Below are positions 1-6,235 of a stretch of 8,274 nucleotides of DNA, piece by piece; within the stretch, counting starts at the first letter, position 1, and every line of letters begins with the position of its first letter. The position numbers and the translations under genes are program-made. Under the pieces are notes generated by a model. The model had not been told where the DNA came from and searched no databases. It saw only the letters and a program-made list of their open reading frames with translations. Origin of the DNA: Actinomycetota bacterium (GTDB lineage: Bacteria; Actinomycetota; Acidimicrobiia; Acidimicrobiales; Acidimicrobiaceae); assembly GCA_004366215.1 (NCBI GenBank), contig SIRY01000137.1, positions 1-8,274 of the forward strand, in the 5' to 3' direction.

Positions 1-53
1 TTTGTAGGGGGCGAGGGGTAGGGTGGAGGTCGGAGCGGTGACGTGCCGCATGA
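1..53 (+). other. Leader upstream of gyrA, no gene recognised
   Basis: All three forward frames contain stops here (TAG 5-7, TAG 19-21, TGA 39-41 and TGA 51-53), so no upstream coding sequence such as the end of gyrB can be placed. A purine-rich GGAGG at 25-29 resembles a ribosome binding site, but it is about 24 bases from the annotated gyrA start. It is better spaced for the GTG at 38, which opens a frame of only 17 codons ending with TAG 89-91. I see no convincing -10/-35 promoter or terminator. The upstream gene probably ends just outside the window. Confidence 0.5.
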
Positions 54-2525
54 GTGAACGCCGTGGGAGTGGGATCCGTGCCAGACGGTAGTGAACGGGA
101 GGATGGGAGATTTGAGCTGGTAGAGCTCCAAGAGGAGATGGAGCGGTCGTTTCTTGAGTACTCGCTCTCTGTCATCATCTCACGGGCGCTACCAGACGCT
201 AGGGACGGCCTGAAGCCTGTTCATCGGAGAATCTTGTATTCGATGTTCGACGCAGGATACCGTCCCGATCGGCCGCATGTGAAGTCTGCAAAGGTCGTCG
301 GCGACGTGATGAGCAGGTTTCATCCACACGGGGATGCGGCTATCTACGATGCGCTGGTTCGGATGGTGCAGGAGTTTTCGCTGCTACACCCGCTCATTGA
401 CGGGCATGGAAATTTCGGCGCACCAGATCCTTCGACAGGCCCTGCCGCGTCACGTTACACAGAGTGTCGGCTCGCTCCGATCGCACTGGAGATGCTGAGT
501 GGCATCGATGAAGAGACTGTGGACTTCATCCCGAACTACGATGCTCAGAGCGTCGAGCCTGCGGTGTTGCCGTCTCGCGTTCCTAACCTATTGGTAAATG
601 GCTCGCAGGGGATTGCGGTTGGTATGGCGACGCAGATCCCATCACATAATCTTGGTGAGGTCGTCGACGGTTTGGTATGGCTTGTGGATCACCCAGAGGG
701 CACCGTAGATGACTTGATGAGGTTCATTCCAGGTCCAGATTTTCCGACTGGGGGCCTCATCATCGGTCGGAGTGGGATCGAGGAGGCCTACCGCACCGGG
801 AAGGGGTCGGTGAAATTACGTGCGGTGGCGAGCATCGAGGAAGGCAAGGTTGGATCTCAAATTATCGTCACTGAGCTTCCTTACCAGAGCTCCGTGGAGG
901 TCATTGCTGAGAAAATCAGGAAGCTCACTGAGGAGAAGGTCATCGAGGGAATTCGCGACTTGAAGAACTACTCTTCGGGAGCGGAGACCCGTTTTGTGAT
1001 TGAGTTGAAGAGGGATGCGAACCCGCCGGTCGTGCTCAATACTCTTTACCGGCTGACGCCTTTAGAGGTCTCGTTCCCGATCCAGATGTTAGCTCTGGTG
1101 GATGGAGCTCCGAGGATGCTAAACCTCATGTCGCTCTGTCGCGTCTATCTGGATCACCAGCGTGATGTGGTGCGGCGGCGCTCAGAATTTCGCTTAAAGA
1201 AGGCAGCAGAGAGGCTCCACATCGTGGAGGGTCTGCTGCGGTGTCTGGACATGTTGGACGAGGTGGTGGCGGTCATTCGCCGATCTGAGGATCGGGGATC
1301 GGCTCGGGCTGCTCTGATGGAGGAGCCGTTTGGGTTCTCAGAGGTCCAGGCGAACCACGTGCTAGACATGACGCTGGGGAGATTGACGCGGCTCGGGCGC
1401 GAGGAGCTCGAAGGTGAGCGCAGCGAACTGAGGGCATCGATCGGGCGGCTCGAGGAGATACTGGCGAGCGAGGCGGTGCTTGCAGAGGTCGTCAAGGAGG
1501 AGTTGCGTGCGGCGGCGGGACCGCACCGTAAGAGCCGTAAGACGAGGTTTGCAACCGACGCAGGAGAGTTTCAGGCACAGGATCTGATCAGCGACGATGG
1601 GATCATCGTGATGATCACGCGGTCGGGTTACATCAAGGCGGTGAATGAGTCCGCCTTTCGAGCCCAGGGTCGAGGCGGAAGAGGCGTGGTTGGAGCGCGG
1701 GTGCGCAACGAGGACGAGGTGACGCACGTCATCCCAAGCTCAATGCTGTCTCGCGTGTTGATCTTCTCGTCTCGCGGACGTGTCTATCAGCTTCGTGGGT
1801 ATGAGATCCCGAAGCTCGATCGTGGGGCGCGGGGTACGGCGCTCGTCAACCTGATCGGCCTTGGAGACGATGAGCGTGTGACGTCTGCGATCGGCGTGCC
1901 GGACGGACAGCACGGGGGCGACCTCGTGTTCGTGACTCGCGACGGCATGATCAAACGGACTGCACTTGCAGAGTACGAGCGGAGTCGGCGTGACGGGCTG
2001 ATAGCAGTAGGGCTGCAAGGCGGTGATGAGCTGGTGAGTGTGTCGGTGGCGTTGGAAGAGACGGACGTTGTCGTGGTGACGCGCAGGGGAAGGGTGCTTC
2101 GGTTTCCACTGCACGAGGTGCGGCGTACTGGTCGGGCGAGTACTGGCGTCAGAGCCATTCGCCGGAGCGAGGCCGACGACATCGTGGGTGCGGGTCTCGT
2201 TCGCGAGGGTGTGGAGTTGTTCCTCATCACCAGCGCGGGTTTTGGGAAGCGGACGGATCTCGCCTCATTCTCGACCTACCACCGAGGAGGTGCTGGAGTT
2301 CAGGGCATGAGACTGACGCCGGCCAAGGGTGAGGTTGTGGCGGCGGCCTTCGGGCGGCCAGAGGACGAGGTGCTCGTGGTGAGCTCGCACGGAAGGGCCA
2401 TTCGGGTACGGCTCGGCGATGTGTCCAACCAAGGACGCTACGCGACCGGGGTCAAGGTCATGACACTTGAGCCGGGGGAAGTCGTGGCGTCGATGGGTGT
2501 CGTTCAGGACGGGCCTGCGCAGTAG
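54..2525 (+). CDS. gyrA: DNA gyrase subunit A (type II topoisomerase, ATP-dependent negative supercoiling)
   Basis: GyrA forms the A2B2 gyrase with GyrB and carries the DNA cleavage-religation centre and the DNA-wrapping C-terminal domain. The 823-residue product matches the usual family length. Visible landmarks are the N-terminal ARDGLKPVHRR block (residues 49-59), the quinolone-region HPHGDAAIYD (90-99), catalytic Tyr135 in SRYTE with Arg134 before it, the GIAVGMAT block, and a GyrA-box QGRGGRG at 538-544. That box opens the beta-pinwheel domain and favours GyrA over ParC; the canonical form is QRRGGKG. Ala95 stands where E. coli has Ser83, as in mycobacteria, while Asp99 (E. coli Asp87) is kept. 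The GTG at 54 directly follows an in-frame TGA. GTG 78 has GGGAG at 65-69 eight bases upstream and may be the true start, giving 815 residues; the first 18 or so residues are not conserved. A 71-base gap follows before the next gene. Confidence 0.97.
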   Translation: MNAVGVGSVPDGSEREDGRFELVELQEEMERSFLEYSLSVIISRALPDARDGLKPVHRRILYSMFDAGYRPDRPHVKSAKVVGDVMSRFHPHGDAAIYDALVRMVQEFSLLHPLIDGHGNFGAPDPSTGPAASRYTECRLAPIALEMLSGIDEETVDFIPNYDAQSVEPAVLPSRVPNLLVNGSQGIAVGMATQIPSHNLGEVVDGLVWLVDHPEGTVDDLMRFIPGPDFPTGGLIIGRSGIEEAYRTGKGSVKLRAVASIEEGKVGSQIIVTELPYQSSVEVIAEKIRKLTEEKVIEGIRDLKNYSSGAETRFVIELKRDANPPVVLNTLYRLTPLEVSFPIQMLALVDGAPRMLNLMSLCRVYLDHQRDVVRRRSEFRLKKAAERLHIVEGLLRCLDMLDEVVAVIRRSEDRGSARAALMEEPFGFSEVQANHVLDMTLGRLTRLGREELEGERSELRASIGRLEEILASEAVLAEVVKEELRAAAGPHRKSRKTRFATDAGEFQAQDLISDDGIIVMITRSGYIKAVNESAFRAQGRGGRGVVGARVRNEDEVTHVIPSSMLSRVLIFSSRGRVYQLRGYEIPKLDRGARGTALVNLIGLGDDERVTSAIGVPDGQHGGDLVFVTRDGMIKRTALAEYERSRRDGLIAVGLQGGDELVSVSVALEETDVVVVTRRGRVLRFPLHEVRRTGRASTGVRAIRRSEADDIVGAGLVREGVELFLITSAGFGKRTDLASFSTYHRGGAGVQGMRLTPAKGEVVAAAFGRPEDEVLVVSSHGRAIRVRLGDVSNQGRYATGVKVMTLEPGEVVASMGVVQDGPAQ
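65..69 (+). promoter_or_regulatory. Candidate ribosome binding site for an alternative gyrA start (GTG 78)
   Basis: GGGAG lies eight bases before the in-frame GTG at 78, a good spacing. The longest start, GTG 54, has no purine-rich element at normal distance. This is a motif-and-spacing argument only. Starting at 78 would remove eight residues that match nothing conserved in GyrA. Confidence 0.35.
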
Positions 2526-2553
2526 GCCTCGGGAGCGGTCAAGTTCAGAGCTC

Positions 2554-2565
2554 CATCGGCCGATG
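2554..2565. repeat. Perfect 12-bp palindrome CATCGGCCGATG between gyrA and the pilus cluster
   Basis: CATCGGCCGATG is its own reverse complement and lies in the 71-base gap after gyrA, about 31 bases before the next start codon. Outer arms CTCGGG (2528-2533) and CCCGAG (2571-2576) could pair around it. No T-run follows, so a classical intrinsic terminator is not supported. It could be an operator for the downstream operon, part of a weak terminator structure, or chance in GC-rich DNA. Confidence 0.4.
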
Positions 2566-2596
2566 TGTTCCCCGAGAGTAGAGGAGCCAGCGGACG

Positions 2597-3574
2597 GTGG
2601 GGAGGGGAGGCAAGACAAGCGTCGTTGCGCGAGCGCTGTTTGGGCTGAGTCTCGCGACGCTGACGACGGGGCTGTGGCCCAGGGCCGCTCCCTCGAGTAC
2701 GAGCGTCAGCTGGTCGCTGACGTGGATGGTGGGCGCAGAACCGCAGGTTCGGCTCCCGAGCGTGGGGCTCGCGACGTTTGAGGATCCGACGAACCCGACG
2801 CTTGGACCGCAACCTACCTTTCCACACCCCAACGTGGGTACGCCTGAGGGCCCCGCACTACCCGTTCGAGAACCGATCGTGGTGGCACCGGTGACGTCGG
2901 CACTCGGAAGTGTCGTGACGGGGTCGGAAGCGGTGAAGGGTGGGGTGCTCGTTACCGTGTACAGCGGTGGCTCCGTCGTCGGCTCCGCGATGGTGAGCGG
3001 AGTCGCGACGTACCAACTCTCGTGGAGCGCCGCGGTCGAGGACGTGTACGTGAGCGCTGGATCGGTGCCAGCCTCAGCACCCGTTCTGTCTGGCGATCCG
3101 GTGCTCGTTGCTCCCACGGGGGGTGTGACACCGGTCGCATCGCTCACACCAGGGACGTTTGGGTCGACGTGTGACGCCCAGGCGGTGGCGGCCTCCGATG
3201 CGCTGTTTGCCGAGCTCACACCGGCGCTTGCGCAAGCTGCTGCGGGTAAGGCCGGTCCCCCGGTTACCACTCCGACGAGCGCAATGCAGGGCGTCTGCGC
3301 GGTCGAGTTTGGAGCACCCTCAGGGCTCTCTCCGACCTCGACCTGGACGCTGTCTGCGCAGCTGGCTGCTCACGTGACCGCCACCGCGACGGTCACGCTT
3401 CAGTCGTTCACCGTGACGGTCGATGGTGTGACCATCGACGTGCCTGGTGGAACCACGGTCGGGGTGCAGCCCGAGCTGCCGTCATCGTGGGTGCTCGGCC
3501 CAGCTACCTGGCTTGCGGCTCGCGTGGCGACCGTCGAGGCGTTGCCAGTGGGTCCGGTGGTGAGTGGGGGGTAG
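2597..3574 (+). CDS. Predicted secreted protein of unknown function, first gene of the Tad-like cluster
   Basis: I do not recognise the family. The 325-residue product has a basic N-terminus (RGGK, then R12), a hydrophobic stretch at about residues 13-26 and a PRAAP segment around 28-32, consistent with a Sec signal peptide cleaved near residue 30. The rest is rich in Thr, Ser, Val, Pro and Gly, with many short beta-strand-like stretches typical of extracellular or wall-associated proteins. It has only two cysteines, Cys192 and Cys234, which could form a disulfide outside the cell. No LPXTG anchor, lipobox or C-terminal membrane segment is seen. The GTG start has GAGGAG at 2581-2586, ten bases upstream. 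The stop lies two bases before the ATPase ATG, so the two genes are very likely co-transcribed. A role in the surface fibre, as adhesin, cap or assembly factor, is inferred from context only. It does not look like a SAF-domain RcpC/CpaB protein. Confidence 0.8.
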   Translation: MGRGGKTSVVARALFGLSLATLTTGLWPRAAPSSTSVSWSLTWMVGAEPQVRLPSVGLATFEDPTNPTLGPQPTFPHPNVGTPEGPALPVREPIVVAPVTSALGSVVTGSEAVKGGVLVTVYSGGSVVGSAMVSGVATYQLSWSAAVEDVYVSAGSVPASAPVLSGDPVLVAPTGGVTPVASLTPGTFGSTCDAQAVAASDALFAELTPALAQAAAGKAGPPVTTPTSAMQGVCAVEFGAPSGLSPTSTWTLSAQLAAHVTATATVTLQSFTVTVDGVTIDVPGGTTVGVQPELPSSWVLGPATWLAARVATVEALPVGPVVSGG

Positions 3575-3576
3575 TC

Positions 3577-5067
3577 ATGGCGCGAGATCAGGATGTGGGT
3601 CTAGCGCTTCCTGACACCTTAGAAGACGTAATATCGCAGGGTGCGTTCGAGCGATACCTCCGCACAACCCTCACGTGGCCGCTCGTCTCAAAGTTCCTCG
3701 TCGAGGTCACACGCCATGCTCGTGATGAGGAGGCTGCGCGCGAATACGAGCATTGGCACGCCCGGTATCGAGCACTTTTTAGTAGGGTGGTTGACGACGT
3801 ACTTCTCGAGGTGAGTAGCGAGCTGCTTGGTCAGCGAAGCATTCTCGAGAAGCGAGCTGAGTTCAACGCCAAATACGTCGAGATAAGCCAACGAATCCGG
3901 TCGCTCCTGCAGCTACGACCTGACTCCGATGACCTGCAGCGGCTTCCGAACGTCGGTCCGCTACTCACGATCAGGCTTTATGGCGAAATGTTTGACCTTG
4001 GTCTCGTGATGATTTACTACTTTGCTCACGAGATCGAGAACATACATCTCGTCGACGAACGTATCGTGGTTTACACAAGAGACGGTCGAGCGTGGCTCTC
4101 GGTCATTGATGGCGCGGCGAACGGGAGAGCCTTGACAGACAGGGGCGCCCAGTTTGCCCAGATCGCTGGTGGAGGAGCGCCCCAGCGTTTCGATCCAATC
4201 CATCACGCACCGAACCTGACGAGCCCCTACGGCATCCGCATGGCTCTGCGTCAGAGGACAACGCGATCTGCACAGTTCATCGCTGCTCTGCGACTCCACC
4301 ATGCGACGAACATCACCTTCGACGTCTTGATCGAGCAAGGGGTACTCAGTGAGGAGGCAGGAAAACTGCTTGCCAGGGCTGTTGCAGCCGCGGTTCCGAT
4401 CATCATCTCCGGGGCCCCTGGGTCGGGAAAGACTACCTTGCTGCGCGCCTTGGCTCGATTCATCCCGCGTTGGGAACCGGTCCTTGTAGCCGAAAACTAC
4501 GAGGAACTCCACCTGGAGGAGCTCGTCGACGCTCGTGGAAGACCTTGGTTTTACGTGCTTCACAGTCACGTCGAGCAGGAAGCCAACGCTGAGGGTGCCG
4601 GAGCTGTCACCATGAAGACCATTCTCGAGCGGGGGCTGCAAGAGGACGTGCGGCGTCTCGTCATCGGCGAGGTGACGGACCCAGAGACGATGGAAGTTCT
4701 GCTCCAAGCGTCGAACACAGGCACGAGCGGCGTGCTCGCGACGATTCACGCTGAGAGCGTCGCAGACACGGTGAACCGCATCTTCGGGCTCCTACTGCGG
4801 ACGACTCGCTACACAGATCGAGCGGCCGCATACCTGATCGAGACGACGCTGAGTCTCGTCGTGCACTGCGCTCTCGTTCGGGAGCAGGGCGCCCAAGCTC
4901 GAGTCGTCACAGGGATTGGGTGGGTCGTGCCCCATCCCGGGCAGCTCGGCGGCATGCCACAGGTGCAGATGGCGTTCGCGAGGCGGGGGAAGGCCCTCGA
5001 GCGCGCTGCTGACTACGCCAACGTCGTACACCGACTCGACGAGGTGGTTGCGAAGAGGCAGGTATGA
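3577..5067 (+). CDS. tadA: TadA/CpaF-type (type II/IV secretion superfamily) ATPase, divergent
   Basis: Members of this VirB11/GspE/TadA superfamily form cytoplasmic hexamers that drive pilus assembly or secretion at the inner membrane. The 496-residue product has a long N-terminal region (about 1-275) followed by the RecA-like motor. Walker A is GAPGSGKTT at residues 279-287 (Lys285). An Asp-box-like AENYEEL lies at 305-311, a Walker B-like RRLVIGEVTD at 359-368 (Glu365), and a His-box TIHAES at 389-394. The NTG-x-x-G pattern before the His-box also fits the family. It departs from ordinary TadA, which usually has IEDxxEL and GEVRGxEA; here they read AENYEEL and GEVTDPET. The catalytic Lys and Glu residues remain, so activity is likely. 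The ATG at 3577 was chosen over a frame opening at 3487 because it is two bases after the previous stop and has GGGGGG at 3566-3571. TadA is supported by the pilin and TadE-like genes that follow; a conjugation-type VirB11 role is less likely. Confidence 0.9.
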   Translation: MARDQDVGLALPDTLEDVISQGAFERYLRTTLTWPLVSKFLVEVTRHARDEEAAREYEHWHARYRALFSRVVDDVLLEVSSELLGQRSILEKRAEFNAKYVEISQRIRSLLQLRPDSDDLQRLPNVGPLLTIRLYGEMFDLGLVMIYYFAHEIENIHLVDERIVVYTRDGRAWLSVIDGAANGRALTDRGAQFAQIAGGGAPQRFDPIHHAPNLTSPYGIRMALRQRTTRSAQFIAALRLHHATNITFDVLIEQGVLSEEAGKLLARAVAAAVPIIISGAPGSGKTTLLRALARFIPRWEPVLVAENYEELHLEELVDARGRPWFYVLHSHVEQEANAEGAGAVTMKTILERGLQEDVRRLVIGEVTDPETMEVLLQASNTGTSGVLATIHAESVADTVNRIFGLLLRTTRYTDRAAAYLIETTLSLVVHCALVREQGAQARVVTGIGWVVPHPGQLGGMPQVQMAFARRGKALERAADYANVVHRLDEVVAKRQV

Positions 5068-5108
5068 GTGCTCAAGAATTACCACTCTTCGTGACGATAG
5101 GCAGGACA

Positions 5109-5134
5109 GGAGGAAGCCTCAAGCAGGCTCCTCC
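5109..5134 (+). other. Stem-loop in the gap between the ATPase and pilin genes
   Basis: GGAGGAAGCCT (5109-5119) can pair with AGGCTCCTCC (5125-5134) through about ten base pairs with one bulged A and a five-base CAAGC loop. It occupies the only sizeable gap (96 bases) inside the cluster. There is no following T-run, so it is not an obvious terminator. The position, about 17 bases before the pilin ribosome binding site, would suit an mRNA processing or stabilising element that raises pilin expression. That role is inferred. Confidence 0.55.
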
Positions 5135-5150
5135 GGAGCAGCAAGTGGCG

Positions 5151-5159
5151 AGAGGAGGT
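5151..5159 (+). promoter_or_regulatory. Strong ribosome binding site of the pilin gene
   Basis: AGAGGAGGT ends four bases before the ATG at 5164 and is the closest match to the anti-Shine-Dalgarno sequence in the window. It fixes the pilin start and suggests high translation, as expected for a major structural subunit. Confidence 0.75.
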
Positions 5160-5163
5160 CAGC

Positions 5164-5433
5164 ATGAGTTCAAAACTCTGGACTCAGGTGACGTGGTGGG
5201 TGGCGCGCGTACTCCAGGTTGTCACCGGCATCGTAACCCGAGGGCCACGAGTGCTTGCGGAGCTCGCGACCGACGAGTCGGGCGCCGAGACGTCGGTGGC
5301 GACCATCGCGTGGGTAGTCCTCGGACTCATCGTGGTCGCATTCGTGGTGTTCCTCGTCTTCCAGTTCGTGGGGAGTGCGGACAGCGCAACCAGCAACGTC
5401 AACTCGAGCCTGAGCAACCTGCCTCAGGGGTAG
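5164..5433 (+). CDS. Small Flp-like pilin subunit (candidate major pilin)
   Basis: The 89-residue product fits the plan of Tad/Flp prepilins: an N-terminal leader, an acidic DESG motif at 37-40, one hydrophobic helix at about 47-69, and a short Ser/Asn-rich tail. Cleavage after Gly40 would give a 49-residue mature pilin, a usual Flp size. The leader is long and holds a tryptophan-rich hydrophobic stretch at about 5-24. The mature end would read AETSVATIAW, so Glu is at +2 and the +5 position, normally Glu in the G/XXXXEY signature, is Val. No Tyr follows. The start has the best ribosome binding site in the window. The stop overlaps the next start by one base. It lies downstream of a secretion ATPase and upstream of three TadE-like genes, which supports a pilin role; a pseudopilin or unrelated one-TM protein is the alternative. 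Confidence 0.8.
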   Translation: MSSKLWTQVTWWVARVLQVVTGIVTRGPRVLAELATDESGAETSVATIAWVVLGLIVVAFVVFLVFQFVGSADSATSNVNSSLSNLPQG

Positions 5434-5810
5434 TGACGCGACAGCTTTCGCGTCTCGTACGTGAGGAACGCGCCTCGAGCGCCGTCGTCGGGCCGATCGT
5501 CGTAGTCATCTTCTTCACGTTGGTAAGTTTGGCGATCGGCCTCGGCGCGGTGTGGGTGGGTCACGTGGAGGCTGAGTGGGCAGCTCAACAAGTCGCTGCC
5601 GCCATCGAGGCCGGCCTCTCTCCGCCGCAAGGCACCACCTACGGTCTGCTCGAGAACCTTACCTGGACGGTCTCCCCCCTCGCTGCGTCGGCGGTTGACG
5701 GTCCTGGACCGACGGCGCTCGTCGAGGTTCGAGGTGATCTTGGAGGTATCGTACCGGTGACCAGTGCGGTCACCACGGTGCTGCCGAGCCAGATCGGAGG
5801 TTCGGCGTGA
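5433..5810 (+). CDS. TadE-like pseudopilin 1
   Basis: This 125-residue protein has a short charged N-terminus ending in REERAS (10-15), one transmembrane helix at about 18-42, an Ala-rich helix (about 46-61), and a beta-rich outer domain (TWTV, ALVEV, GIVPVTSAV). That architecture is typical of TadE/TadF minor pseudopilins, which insert in the cytoplasmic membrane and act in fibre assembly. It has no cysteine, unlike the next two. The GTG start overlaps the pilin stop by one base (TAGTG), with only a weak AGGGG close upstream, so translation is probably coupled. The same frame is open back to an ATG at 5064, but that stretch is Arg/Gly-rich and lies over the pilin gene, so the shorter start is preferred. 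Confidence 0.78.
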   Translation: MTRQLSRLVREERASSAVVGPIVVVIFFTLVSLAIGLGAVWVGHVEAEWAAQQVAAAIEAGLSPPQGTTYGLLENLTWTVSPLAASAVDGPGPTALVEVRGDLGGIVPVTSAVTTVLPSQIGGSA

Positions 5811-6235
5811 AGCGACGACTGAGGGATGACGACGTCGCTGAGAGCGACGCAGTCGTGGTGCTACCCACTGTGACCATCGTGATGGCTTTCCTTGCGGCCG
5901 CGATCGTCTTCGTCGTGTGGTGGAGTGCTGCTCAGGCTGCCCAGGCAGTGGCAGACGCGACGACGTTCGAGGCCCTGAGCATTCCTGTTCTTGGCACGAG
6001 CGACGCATTCCACTCGCTCGCGACGGTTGTCAACGAGCAGGCAGCCGCCTCCTCCTTCCCTCCGATGCGGTGTTCGCTCGACTCGCTCACCGTGAACACC
6101 GAGGCGACACCGGCGACAGTGACGACCACCGTGATCTGCTCTGCTGCGATTCCGTTCCTCCCATTCAATGAGTTCCAGCGGTCAGAGACGCTGTCGATCA
6201 ACCCCACGCACGCGGTCGTTGGAGGCGGCTCATGA
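5807..6235 (+). CDS. TadE-like pseudopilin 2
   Basis: The 142-residue product has an acidic N-terminus (RDDDVAESD, 6-14) and one transmembrane helix at about 16-40. An Ala-rich amphipathic stretch follows (about 40-56), then an outer domain with two cysteines, Cys89 and Cys111, that could form a disulfide. This is the usual shape of a Tad minor pseudopilin. GGAGG at 5796-5800 lies six bases before the GTG start, and the start overlaps the previous stop by four bases (GTGA). It resembles its two neighbours in layout, which suggests tandem duplication. Family assignment rests on topology and context rather than a diagnostic motif. Confidence 0.75.
   Translation: MKRRLRDDDVAESDAVVVLPTVTIVMAFLAAAIVFVVWWSAAQAAQAVADATTFEALSIPVLGTSDAFHSLATVVNEQAAASSFPPMRCSLDSLTVNTEATPATVTTTVICSAAIPFLPFNEFQRSETLSINPTHAVVGGGS

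Noticed and set aside
1279..1303. Seven-base inverted repeat (GCCGATC / GATCGGC) with an 11-base loop inside gyrA.
   Set aside because: Short arms and a conserved coding region; expected by chance in GC-rich sequence of this length.
2526..2596. Intrinsic terminator or tRNA gene after gyrA.
   Set aside because: There is palindromic sequence but no T-run for a terminator, and 71 bases do not fold as, or carry the conserved loops of, a tRNA.
2467..2781. Plus-strand frame of 104 codons bridging the end of gyrA and the secreted-protein gene.
   Set aside because: Overlaps both better-supported genes in another frame, with Arg/Ser/Gly-rich content and no identifiable domain.
2545..3270. Minus-strand frame of 241 codons.
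   Set aside because: Shadow of the secreted-protein gene; Thr/Ser/Pro-rich low-complexity translation with no ribosome binding site or neighbour support.
3487..3576. N-terminal extension of the ATPase by 30 residues.
   Set aside because: It overlaps the end of the secreted-protein gene and has no conserved content; the ATG at 3577 is two bases after that stop with a purine-rich site just upstream.
3961..4749. Minus-strand frame of 262 codons.
   Set aside because: Lies fully inside the ATPase gene, whose + strand motifs (Walker A and B, His-box) are unmistakable.
5064..5432. Open frame starting at an ATGA overlap with the ATPase stop and reading in frame into TadE-like pseudopilin 1 (248 residues in total).
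   Set aside because: The first 123 residues are Arg/Gly-rich and without domain features, and they lie over the pilin gene, which has a far better ribosome binding site and a convincing product. The openness is a GC-rich shadow effect.
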